Shown in pieces: positions 1-6,485 of a stretch of 11,343 nt of DNA; the first letter of the stretch is position 1; each line of letters starts with the position of its first letter. The notes beneath the pieces are model-generated. The model ran no database searches. It was not told the origin of the DNA and saw nothing but the letters and a program-made list of their open reading frames with translations. The DNA is from Geothrix sp. (lineage in GTDB: Bacteria > Acidobacteriota > Holophagae > Holophagales > Holophagaceae). Location: contig JAMPXL010000007.1 of assembly GCA_023701165.1 (NCBI GenBank), positions 1 to 11,343 on the forward strand. Reading direction: 5' to 3'. The position numbers and the translations under genes were made by a program.

Positions 1-318
1 GAGGACGAGGGCGCCAGCCGGCCGGAGGAGGGGGCCAAGAGCCTGAACCTGGAGAAGACCTATGGCTTCACGGTGGAATCCGCAGACGTCCGCAACCGCA
101 TCAAGGGCGTGGTGGTGACGAGCGTGGATTCCCGCTCCCCCGCCGCCGAGCGCGGCATGGCGCCGGGCATGATCATCACCGAGGTGGGCCGCCAGCCGGT
201 GAACAACCTGGCGGAGTTCAACGCCCAGGTGAAGAAGGTCGGGGGCAGGACGCTGCTGCTCTTCATCCAGAGCCCCAACGGCAGCCAGAAGATCACCCTG
301 GCCATCCCGCCGCGCTGA
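1..318 (+). CDS. HtrA/DegP-like serine protease, C-terminal PDZ domain (5' end outside window)
   Basis: The reading frame is open from the first base and ends at TGA 316-318, so only the last 105 residues of the protein are present. After an acidic linker, the segment GFTVESADVRNRIKGVVVTS begins a PDZ domain. It continues with the typical SPAAERGMAPGMIITEVG turn, then a strand and helix (PVNNLAEFNAQVKK) and the closing strands of the second PDZ domain of Do-type proteases. In that family this domain binds unfolded substrate tails and helps assemble the cage in the periplasm. The catalytic domain is not visible, so protease identity is inferred from the PDZ type and its C-terminal position. 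Other PDZ proteins, such as RseP-like or C-terminal processing proteases, are less likely because the protein ends directly after the domain. A hairpin follows the stop. Confidence 0.8.
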   Translation, partial: EDEGASRPEEGAKSLNLEKTYGFTVESADVRNRIKGVVVTSVDSRSPAAERGMAPGMIITEVGRQPVNNLAEFNAQVKKVGGRTLLLFIQSPNGSQKITLAIPPR

Positions 319-335
319 CCGGCGCCGCGCATGAA

Positions 336-363
336 CCGGAACCCCGGCCTGCCGGGGTTCCGG
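336..363 (+). terminator. GC-rich hairpin after the protease gene
   Basis: Bases 336-348 (CCGGAACCCCGGC) pair perfectly with 351-363 across a 2-base centre, leaving a practical loop of about 4 bases. The hairpin begins 17 bp after the stop of the protease gene and ends 46 bp before the next start codon. No T-run follows, so it may be a non-canonical terminator or an mRNA-stabilising stem. Confidence 0.55.
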
Positions 364-409
364 CCGTTCCGGTTAAACTCGAAGGTTCAACCAGGGCTAA
401 GGATCAACC

Positions 410-1786
410 ATGGGTCAGCGCCTCCTTCTTGTGGACAGCGACCGGAGCTTCCTCAAGGAGCACCAGGTCAGCCTGGAAGCGGCTTTCGATCTGGAGGTGG
501 CCGGCTCGCCGGAGGGCGTGCAGGCCCGCCTGGAGCGCGGCGGCTACGCCGCGGCGCTCATCTGCGTCGAGGTGTCGGACAACAAGGGCTACGCCCTCTG
601 CTCCACCCTCCGCAAGCAGCCCGCCCTGGACGGCGTGAAGATCGCCCTCATCAGCGCCAAGGCCACGGAGGAGGAGTACCGCCGCCACCAGAGCCTGAAG
701 GGGAAGGCGGACCTCTACCTGCACAAGCCCATCGCCCCCAGCGCCCTGGTGGCGGCGCTGTCGCCCCTGGTGCCCGGCCGGGTCCTGGATCCCGACAACC
801 CCCTGGGCGAGCTGGTGGATACGGAGCTGGGCGACGACTGGCTCGATGGCCTGAGGGGGGCCATGGATGCCGCTCCGCCGCCCGCACCGGTCATTCCCGC
901 CCCCACCGTCATGCCCGCGAAACCCCTGGAGGCCCGCGCCACGGCCCCGCCCGACACCACCCGGACGCAGCTGCTGGAGGAGCAGATCTCCGCCCTGCGC
1001 GGGGAGCTGGCCCTGAAGGACCAGCGCCTTCGCGAGGCCGAGGATGAACTCCAGCGGCAGCTCGGATCCGTGACGCTGAACCTGGATGAGCTGGCCACGG
1101 CGGGCCGGGAGACGGAGGCCCTGAAGGCCCGCCTGTCGGAAGCCGAAGCCGCGCTCGCCGCCCGTGACCAGGAACTGGCGGCGGCCCTGGAGGCCCAGGC
1201 CCAGCTGAACACCACCGTCGAAGGGCTGGTCGACCGGCACAGCGCCCTGGAAGGCCTGCACCAGGCCGCCCTGCTGGAGGTGGCCGGCCACAAGGAGCGG
1301 GCCCACCTGCTCCAGCTGGAATTGGCCGGCCTGGAGGCCACCATGCGGGGCCAGGGCCGGGACCTGGCCGAGCTGGGCGAGCGCCTGCGGCAGGTGGAGG
1401 CCGAGCTGGAAGCCAGCCAGAGGCTGGTCCTGGAGCGGGACCAGCAGCTCCTGGCCCGGCAGGAGGATCTGCAGCAGCGGCAGGAGGAGATCGTCCGGCT
1501 GACGGCCCAGGCCGCAGAGCTGCGCCAGCAGGTGGACGAAGCGGCCATCACGCACGATGGCGAGCGCCTGGAGCTCATGAGCGGGCTGGATCAGAAGGAG
1601 GCCGAGCTGGGCCGTCTGGCCCAGGCTCTGGAACAGCAGCAGGAGGCCCACGCGGTTCTGGAACGCGAGAAACAGACCGCCTACGGCCAGCTTTCCGAAC
1701 ACCGCGACCGCCTCCGGAACCTGGACACCCTGCTCCAGGAGGTCCAGGAGCGCCTGAAGCGGGGTTCCGACCTGGCCCGGGGCTGA
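410..1786 (+). CDS. FrzS-like pseudo-receiver protein with long coiled-coil tail
   Basis: This 458-residue protein starts at ATG 410, with AAGGA at 399-403 six bases upstream. Residues 1-125 form a CheY-like receiver fold: LLLVDSD with acidic residues D9 and D11, a GYALCSTLRK segment, and the conserved lysine-proline K106-P107 in YLHKP. The usual phospho-acceptor aspartate position is E54 (ICVEVSDNKGY), so the domain probably cannot be phosphorylated and may be a constitutive or protein-binding receiver. A proline/alanine-rich linker (about 150-180) leads to some 270 residues of heptad-like, Glu/Gln/Leu-rich sequence, an extended coiled coil. The layout resembles Myxococcus FrzS, a gliding-motility polarity protein with an atypical receiver. 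A role in polar localisation or motility is inference from that resemblance only. The next gene starts 3 bp after the stop. Confidence 0.7.
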   Translation: MGQRLLLVDSDRSFLKEHQVSLEAAFDLEVAGSPEGVQARLERGGYAAALICVEVSDNKGYALCSTLRKQPALDGVKIALISAKATEEEYRRHQSLKGKADLYLHKPIAPSALVAALSPLVPGRVLDPDNPLGELVDTELGDDWLDGLRGAMDAAPPPAPVIPAPTVMPAKPLEARATAPPDTTRTQLLEEQISALRGELALKDQRLREAEDELQRQLGSVTLNLDELATAGRETEALKARLSEAEAALAARDQELAAALEAQAQLNTTVEGLVDRHSALEGLHQAALLEVAGHKERAHLLQLELAGLEATMRGQGRDLAELGERLRQVEAELEASQRLVLERDQQLLARQEDLQQRQEEIVRLTAQAAELRQQVDEAAITHDGERLELMSGLDQKEAELGRLAQALEQQQEAHAVLEREKQTAYGQLSEHRDRLRNLDTLLQEVQERLKRGSDLARG

Positions 1787-1789
1787 GCC

Positions 1790-3118
1790 GTGCCCCTTGC
1801 CGCGATCCTGATCTGCGCCGCCCTCATCCTGACCAGCGCCTTTTTCGTCATGGCGGAGTTCGCCGCCGTGCGCGTGCGGCCCACCCAGCTGGAGGCCCTG
1901 CTGGAGACGGATCCGCGGGCCACCTCGGCCCTGGAGATCCACCGGGGCCTGGGCCACCACCTCTCCTCCATCCAGGCGGGCATCGTGCTGTGCGCCCTGG
2001 CCCTGGGCGCCGTGGGCGAGGAGCTGTTCAGCCACCTCTTCCTGGGCCTGTTCGGCCGCCTGCCCTGGCCCGCCCTGGCGATCCCGCTCAGTTCGGGCCT
2101 GGCCCTGCTGGTGATGACCACCCTCCACGTGGTGCTGGCGGAGCTGGTGCCCCGCAGCCTGGCCATCCATTCCGCCACCCCCTGGGCCCTGCGCACCGCC
2201 GCGCCCCTGCTGGCCTGGTCGCGGCTGGTCCGTCCCCTCACCTGGGGCCTCACGAAGCTGAGCCACCTGGTGCTGCGCCTGCTGGGCGCCCATCCCGACG
2301 CCGACGCCGAGGACCTGCTGCCCAGCGAGGCGGAGTTCCGCCGCATGCTGGAACGCAGCCAGGCCGAAGGGCACCTCGAACTCGACCGCAAGGAGCTCAT
2401 CGAGAACCTCTTCGATTTCAGCAAGCGCACGGTGAAGGAGATCGCCGTGCCCCGGGCCCAGGTGGTCTGCTTCGACCTGCGCCACGACCTGGCGGAGAAC
2501 CTGGCCCTGGCCCGCACCACCATCCACACCCGCATCCCCCTGGTGGAGGGCGACCTGGACCGCGTGGTGGGCATCATCCACCTGAAGGAGCTGCTCTGGG
2601 CCATGCACGACGGGCCCGCCTCGGTGGACCTGCGCGCCCTGGCCCGCCCCGCCTTCCTGGTGCCCGAGATGAAGCCCATCCAGGGCCTGCTGCTGGAGTT
2701 CCAGCAGCGCAAGCAGCACCTGGCCCTGGTGGTGAACGAGCACGGCGGCGTGGACGGCCTGGTGACGCTGGAGGACGTGCTCGAAGAGCTGGTGGGCGAG
2801 ATCCAGGACGAGTTCGACCGCGAGGCCATCCAGCTGCGGAAGACCCGCGGCGGCGCCTGGCTGGCCCAGGGCAACGTCATGCTGGAGCAGCTGGTGGACC
2901 ACCTGCGCCTGGACCTGGTGGCCGAGGCGGGCTCCGTGAGCCTGGGCGGCTTCTTCCAGGAGCGCCTGGGCCGCGTGCTGCGCCCCGGCGACGAGCTGCG
3001 CCTCCAGGGCTGGCGCATCCGCGTGCTGTCCATGCGGGGCCTGGCCCCGGGCCAGTTCCTGCTGAAGCCGCTGCCCCAGGAAAACGGGGCCGGGAACGGC
3101 GATGACCCCACCCCTTGA
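1790..3118 (+). CDS. CNNM/CorC (HlyC/CorC) family membrane protein: DUF21, CBS pair, CorC_HlyC domain
   Basis: This 442-residue protein starts at GTG 1790, 3 bp after the preceding stop, without a clear Shine-Dalgarno, which suggests coupled translation. The N-terminal DUF21 domain (about 1-175) has hydrophobic segments at about 3-22, 60-80 and 95-120 and the family motif ELVPRSLAI near residue 117. A CBS-domain pair follows (about 220-335; note VVGIIHLKELL and LALVVNEHGGVDGLVTLEDV), then a CorC_HlyC domain (about 350-435; FLLKPLP near the end). The family includes divalent-cation (Mg2+/Co2+) exporters and their regulators in the inner membrane; the substrate cannot be read from the sequence. 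Domain order and length are normal. The last 17 bp overlap the next gene, indicating one transcription unit. Confidence 0.88.
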   Translation: MPLAAILICAALILTSAFFVMAEFAAVRVRPTQLEALLETDPRATSALEIHRGLGHHLSSIQAGIVLCALALGAVGEELFSHLFLGLFGRLPWPALAIPLSSGLALLVMTTLHVVLAELVPRSLAIHSATPWALRTAAPLLAWSRLVRPLTWGLTKLSHLVLRLLGAHPDADAEDLLPSEAEFRRMLERSQAEGHLELDRKELIENLFDFSKRTVKEIAVPRAQVVCFDLRHDLAENLALARTTIHTRIPLVEGDLDRVVGIIHLKELLWAMHDGPASVDLRALARPAFLVPEMKPIQGLLLEFQQRKQHLALVVNEHGGVDGLVTLEDVLEELVGEIQDEFDREAIQLRKTRGGAWLAQGNVMLEQLVDHLRLDLVAEAGSVSLGGFFQERLGRVLRPGDELRLQGWRIRVLSMRGLAPGQFLLKPLPQENGAGNGDDPTP

Positions 3119-3983
3119 GGGCTTCCTGCTGGCGGCGGGCCTGGGCACCCGCATGGGGCCCCTGAGCGCCTGCCTGCCCAAGCCCGCCTGGACGCTGCGC
3201 GGCAAGCCCCTGCTCCAGTGGGGGGCCGAGGCCCTGCGGGCGGCCGGGGTCCGGAACCTGGGCTGCAACGCCCACCTGCTGCCGGAGCGCCTGAGAGCGG
3301 TGGCCGGCGGCCTGGAGGTCTTCGACGAACCGCAGCTGCTGGGCAGCGCCGGGGGCCTGCGGCATGCCCGGGGCCGCGTGGAGGCCGAGCTGCTCACCTG
3401 GAACGCCGACATCTGGGCCGACGAGGTGCCCTTCGATCTGCTGCGGACGCGGCACCGCGAGGGCCACGGCGGCATCAGGGCCACCCTCAGCTGGCTGCTG
3501 GTGCCCCACCCCGGCGGGCCCTGGAATCCCGTGTGGATGGACCACGAAGGCCGCGTGCTGCCCAAGGGCGTGACGGGTCCCTGGGGGCCCTACCACTTCA
3601 CCGGCGCCGCCGCCTGGTCGCCCGAGGCCCTGGCCCTGCTGCCCGAGGGACCCAGCGAGGTGAACGACCTGCGCCCGCGCCTGGCCGCCCTCCCCGCGGG
3701 CCATCTGGGCGTGGTGGCCGAGCCCTTCCCCTGGCGGGAGGTGGGCACGCCAGCGTCGCTCATCGAGGCCGCCGCCGACCTGGCGCCCGATCAGGAGGGC
3801 CGCCTGCCCGGCTGCTACGTGCATCCTGGCGCGCACCCCGGCGCGCACCCCGGCGCGCACTCTGGGGGCCGCCTCACCCGCTGCATCCTGGGCCCCGGCG
3901 CCGCCCCGCCGCCCGCCATCGCCGATGCCGATGCCCTCTGGTTCGAAGAGGGCGGCCACCAGGTGCGCTTGGGCGTACCCTGA
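3102..3983 (+). CDS. murU: MurU-like sugar-1-phosphate nucleotidyltransferase
   Basis: This 293-residue protein starts at ATG 3102 inside the end of the CorC-like gene. Residues 11-28 hold the nucleotidyltransferase signature LAAGLGTRM followed by LPKPA, with R17 and K27 the expected NTP-binding residues. GSAGGL near residue 83 and NADIW with D103 match the base- and metal-binding motifs. In the MurU family the reaction joins UTP and MurNAc-1-phosphate to give UDP-MurNAc, which bypasses de novo synthesis in peptidoglycan recycling. A short C-terminal extension (about 238-270) looks like the first turns of a left-handed beta-helix but includes a repeated HPGA segment. The adjoining AmgK-like kinase supports the recycling assignment. 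A mannose-1-phosphate or glucose-1-phosphate transferase remains possible because substrate residues cannot be assigned by eye. Confidence 0.68.
   Translation: MTPPLEGFLLAAGLGTRMGPLSACLPKPAWTLRGKPLLQWGAEALRAAGVRNLGCNAHLLPERLRAVAGGLEVFDEPQLLGSAGGLRHARGRVEAELLTWNADIWADEVPFDLLRTRHREGHGGIRATLSWLLVPHPGGPWNPVWMDHEGRVLPKGVTGPWGPYHFTGAAAWSPEALALLPEGPSEVNDLRPRLAALPAGHLGVVAEPFPWREVGTPASLIEAAADLAPDQEGRLPGCYVHPGAHPGAHPGAHSGGRLTRCILGPGAAPPPAIADADALWFEEGGHQVRLGVP
3819..3866 (+). repeat. Four tandem 12-bp units inside the nucleotidyltransferase gene
   Basis: The unit GCGCACCCCGGC occurs perfectly at 3831-3842 and 3843-3854. A diverged copy precedes it (GTGCATCCTGGC, 3819-3830) and another follows it (3855-3866, GCGCACTCTGGG). 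The repeat keeps frame and encodes HPGA-HPGA-HPGA-HSGG. The two perfect central copies suggest recent slippage or duplication. Confidence 0.85.
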
Positions 3984-3987
3984 ACCC

Positions 3988-4971
3988 ATGGACCCCCGCC
4001 TGAGCCGCGCCCTGGAGCGCTGGAACCTGTCCGATCCCCATCCCCTGGCGGGCGATGCGGGGGCGCGGCAGTACGTGCGGGTGGCGCATCCCCAGCTGGG
4101 CACGGCCCTGGTGGTGCTGCATCCCCTGGACACGCCGGAGAAGCCCGACGACAGCTACTTCGAGTTCCGCGCCCTCCAGGCCTACCTGGATCCCGTGCTG
4201 CGGGTGCCCATGATCCTCCAGTGCGACGACGCCGACCGCTGCCTGCTGGTGGAGGATCTGGGCGACCTGTCCCTGGAGCGCCGCCTCATGGAGCATCCCG
4301 AGGAGGAGCAGCTCTGGGCCGAGCGCGCCGGCTGGCTGCTGGCCACCCTGGCGGGGCCCCTCACCCTGGGCGCGCCACCCCACGCCTTCTTCATGGGCCG
4401 GGCCTTCGACCAGGCCAAGTTCCAGTTCGAGTGGGACTACTGCCGCACCAACTTCTTCCAGGACTTCCTGCAGAAGGAGCCCCCCCGCTGGCTGGACCGC
4501 ATGATGGACGAGGCCCACGCCAGCCTGGAGACCCGGGCCCACTTCTTCGCCCACCGCGACTTCCATGTGCGCAACCTCATGGTCCACGGCGACCGGCTGG
4601 TGGTCATCGACTTCCAGGACGCCCGGCGCGGCGCCGCCACCTACGACCTGGCCAGCATCCTCTACGACGGCTACTGGGACTGGTCGCGGGAGGCCGGGCG
4701 CGCCCTGGTGGGCCCCCTCCAGCGCGAGCTGGGCTGGAACCACGAGGCCCTGCTGGAGGAGCTGAACCTCAGCGCCCTGCAGCGCAACCTCAAGGCCCTG
4801 GGCACCTTCGGCCACCAGCTGGTGCACCGCCACAAGGCCCACTTCGCCCCCGCCATCCCCCGCACCCTGCGCCACCTGAAGGGCCACTTCCAGCGCATGA
4901 ACCACCAGGACGGCGTCCTCGCCAGCGAGCACCTGCTGCGCCTCGCCGAGGACCGGCTGCTGAAGGGGTAG
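3988..4971 (+). CDS. amgK: AmgK-like aminoglycoside-phosphotransferase-fold sugar kinase
   Basis: This 327-residue protein uses ATG 3988, 4 bp after the preceding stop. I prefer it to an upstream in-frame ATG at 3925, which would lie inside the upstream gene. Residues 22-31 (GDAGARQYVR) are the nucleotide-loop motif of this kinase group. HRDFHVRN at 189-196 is the Brenner catalytic loop with D191 and N196, and VIDFQDARRG carries the metal-binding D208. AmgK phosphorylates the anomeric hydroxyl of MurNAc or GlcNAc in the cytoplasm. Its partner MurU then makes the UDP sugar, and the two genes are neighbours in Pseudomonas, as here. Length is typical. Family membership is clear; the exact sugar is inferred from context. 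No good Shine-Dalgarno is visible, which suggests coupling to the preceding gene. Confidence 0.72.
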   Translation: MDPRLSRALERWNLSDPHPLAGDAGARQYVRVAHPQLGTALVVLHPLDTPEKPDDSYFEFRALQAYLDPVLRVPMILQCDDADRCLLVEDLGDLSLERRLMEHPEEEQLWAERAGWLLATLAGPLTLGAPPHAFFMGRAFDQAKFQFEWDYCRTNFFQDFLQKEPPRWLDRMMDEAHASLETRAHFFAHRDFHVRNLMVHGDRLVVIDFQDARRGAATYDLASILYDGYWDWSREAGRALVGPLQRELGWNHEALLEELNLSALQRNLKALGTFGHQLVHRHKAHFAPAIPRTLRHLKGHFQRMNHQDGVLASEHLLRLAEDRLLKG

Positions 4972-5004
4972 GGCGCCGCCCGGGCGACTCGGATCCGAAA
5001 AGGG

Positions 5005-5034
5005 CTGTATCGGGCCCCGGGCTGGGCGTAGGAT
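5005..5034 (+). promoter_or_regulatory. Candidate host-type promoter upstream of the cassette array
   Basis: TAGGAT at 5029-5034 sits in a GTAGGATGGGG word that recurs before the propeller gene at 8694-8704. A weak -35-like CTGTAT lies at 5005-5010 with an 18-bp spacer. It is in GC-rich host DNA about 105 bp before the first cassette gene and could drive the array much as an integron Pc promoter would. The -35 match is poor. Confidence 0.35.
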
Positions 5035-5087
5035 GGGGTCGATTCCAGGCATATCGATGCAAAGGTGAGAGAAGGGTGTTTCTTTAT

Positions 5088-5116
5088 TTGATTCGTGAAG
5101 TTCGTCTAATTAAGAA
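5088..5116 (+). promoter_or_regulatory. Candidate AT-rich promoter at the left end of cassette 1
   Basis: TTGATT at 5088-5093 and TAAGAA at 5111-5116 are separated by 17 bp, directly before the first cassette gene (ATG 5141). The stretch is AT-rich, so chance matches are likely. Confidence 0.3.
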
Positions 5117-5140
5117 TTAAGATTCCTTCCAGAGGTGATG

Positions 5141-5413
5141 ATGTCCAATTACAACACTACAGATCTTATCAATCACCTTCGGGCCAAATGGAGTAACCGC
5201 CCTTGCCCTATGTGCCTAGTCGGTAATTGGGAGATAGAAGAATCTATCTATCAGTTGATGCAATTCAACGAGGGGAATTTAGTTATCGGTGGACCGATCG
5301 TTCCCCTGATACCTGTTACATGCAAGAACTGCGGTAACACAATTCTCATCAATGCCCTTGTTGCGAAAGCAATGGTGCCGCCCGCGAAACCAACACCGGA
5401 GGCACCCCGATGA
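5141..5413 (+). CDS. Cassette 1, first gene: small zinc-ribbon protein
   Basis: This 90-residue protein starts at ATG 5141, with AGAGG at 5131-5135 five bases upstream; ATG 5138 or GTG 5135 are also in frame. Two cysteine pairs, C22-P-M-C25 and C61-K-N-C64-G, would bind one zinc ion as a zinc ribbon. Between them lie W30 and a GGPIVPLIPVTC strand; the tail is proline-rich. Small proteins of this pattern are common hypothetical proteins and I know no assigned reaction. The stop overlaps the next start (ATGA, 5410-5413), so the two proteins are probably made together and may form one unit. Codon use is clearly less GC-rich than in the flanking host genes, consistent with arrival as a cassette. 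Confidence 0.8.
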   Translation: MSNYNTTDLINHLRAKWSNRPCPMCLVGNWEIEESIYQLMQFNEGNLVIGGPIVPLIPVTCKNCGNTILINALVAKAMVPPAKPTPEAPR

Positions 5414-5805
5414 ACGAATCCGATGGATTTGAGCTCTCTCAAGGCCTCACAGTTCTTCGCCCTCGTTCGGGGAAGGCATACCCCATCCCGTGTAACGAGT
5501 GGAAACAACTCAAAGAGAAAATCAAAAAGCTCACTACCGAGCCATGGCTCTACCAAACAGTTGGCTCACTTCTGATTGGCGTGGGTATATCCACCCTTAT
5601 TCCGGTTCTACTCGGGTCCTATTCAAAGCCCGATCAGGACCATGCCAGGGTTGTGGCTTGGGGTGTATTTTGGGTCGCTTCTGCCTGCGGTGGATTGTGT
5701 TTGTTATTCGCAGGTGAAAAACGGCAGCAGCACAAAGGTCGCGCCAACGATGTCGTTGCACAAATGGATTTAATCGAAGCGCGGTTTGAGCCACCGTCAT
5801 CCTAA
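5410..5805 (+). CDS. Cassette 1, second gene: two-TM membrane protein of unknown function
   Basis: This 131-residue protein starts at ATG 5410, overlapping the previous stop by 4 bp, with GGAGG at 5398-5402 seven bases upstream. The N-terminal 50 residues are polar and basic near EKIKKL. Two hydrophobic segments follow at about 50-70 (VGSLLIGVGISTLIPVLLG) and 78-102 (VVAWGVFWVASACGGLCLLF), forming a hairpin. The tail is charged, with a short helix DVVAQMDLIEARFE. No known family is recognised. The stop codon TAA 5803-5805 lies inside the left core of attC site 1. Overlap with the zinc-ribbon gene suggests that a membrane anchor and a zinc-binding partner function together; this is inference. 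Confidence 0.8.
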   Translation: MNESDGFELSQGLTVLRPRSGKAYPIPCNEWKQLKEKIKKLTTEPWLYQTVGSLLIGVGISTLIPVLLGSYSKPDQDHARVVAWGVFWVASACGGLCLLFAGEKRQQHKGRANDVVAQMDLIEARFEPPSS

Positions 5806-5859
5806 CCCTCCGCTCAACGCCTCGACGCAGGCGGGGCCGGTTGGCTTCATTTGTTAGAC
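5800..5859 (+). other. attC site 1
   Basis: The left core TCCTAAC (5800-5806) pairs imperfectly with the right core GTTAGAC (5853-5859), which matches GTTRRRY. Inner boxes GCTCAAC (5812-5818) and GTTGGC (5840-5845) pair with one unpaired base (T5814) on the left, the asymmetry expected of attC. The centre folds as CGCCT...AGGCG (5818-5822 with 5829-5833). The right arm has an extra GGGCCG (5834-5839) without a partner, so the left arm seems shortened. Confidence 0.82.
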
Positions 5860-5884
5860 CCTAAACCTAATCTTGGAGGTCTAC

Positions 5885-6325
5885 ATGCCATTCAAAACAG
5901 CTGTTCAGGCTTACCTCGATACTCTTGATCCTGATAGCCTGGAATTTAAGGTCCTGAACTACCTTCACAAAAATGGAATTGGCTCATCAAAGGCAAAGAG
6001 TTGGGGCAAGATTCAAGAGTTTGCCAAGGTCGACTCCGATGAATATTCCAAAGAAGATTTTCAAAACGGGCTTCTTGCGAAGTCAAGGCAGAACAAATTT
6101 TTCATTTGCTCCAACAATCGTGGTTATTACATCCCAGAGTCAATCAATGATATTACGGTTGCCAAGCATTATTATGAAAGCCGTATTGAGTCCATGCTAA
6201 GTAACCTAAATAATCTACTTGCGGTGTCCCAAATTGCTTACCCAGAAACTGAATTCAAGTGCATCGATGACTGGTTGGCCGAAGCTCTCGCTCGAATTCA
6301 TGCAACCGGAGCAAATCGAGCCTAA
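5885..6325 (+). CDS. Cassette 2 gene: hypothetical protein, possible winged-helix fold
   Basis: This 146-residue protein starts at ATG 5885, with a strong GGAGGT at 5875-5880 four bases upstream; a TTG at 5873 in the same frame is not needed. The middle section (ILE/VAL-poor helices around WGKIQEFAKV, then NGLLAKSRQNKFFICSNNRG followed by YYIP) looks like helices followed by a wing with a turn and GYYIP, as in winged-helix DNA-binding domains. A long helix follows (VAKHYYESRIESMLSNLNNL). There is no signal peptide or TM segment, so it is probably cytoplasmic. The fold call is by eye only and no family is recognised. The TAA stop lies inside the left core of attC site 2. The cassette is about 609 bp (5854-6462). 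Confidence 0.78.
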   Translation: MPFKTAVQAYLDTLDPDSLEFKVLNYLHKNGIGSSKAKSWGKIQEFAKVDSDEYSKEDFQNGLLAKSRQNKFFICSNNRGYYIPESINDITVAKHYYESRIESMLSNLNNLLAVSQIAYPETEFKCIDDWLAEALARIHATGANRA

Positions 6326-6468
6326 CCCCTCGCTCAAGTCGGACCCCGCCTGCACTGCCTTCCACTCTCTCTCAGAATTTCACGATCTCTCTCAACTTCT
6401 CGATTTCTTAGCTCCGCTCATCGCCTCTTTGTAGGCGGGTCCGATTTAGTTGGTTTTATTCCTTAGGC
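6320..6468 (+). other. attC site 2 (long variant)
   Basis: The left core GCCTAAC (6320-6326) fits RYYYAAC. The right core is CTTAGGC (6462-6468), with C instead of the usual G before TTAGGC. TCGGACCCCGCC (6339-6350) pairs with GGCGGGTCCGA (6434-6444), leaving one unpaired C. CTCAA (6333-6337) faces AGTTGG near 6449. The centre (about 6357-6430) is a pyrimidine-rich terminal structure. At 149 bp it lies at the long end of the attC size range. Confidence 0.75.
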
Positions 6469-6485
6469 ATTCCCCCGAGGTCCCA

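Noticed and set aside
404..3565. A 1053-codon open frame on the - strand
   Set aside because: It lies opposite three well-supported + strand genes. Long antisense frames are expected in DNA this GC-rich, and its translation is low-complexity (runs of Gln, Ala, Gly, His) without domains.
6219..6434. A short + strand frame across attC site 2
   Set aside because: It overlaps the end of the cassette 2 gene in another frame and continues into the attC stem. It has no ribosome binding site.
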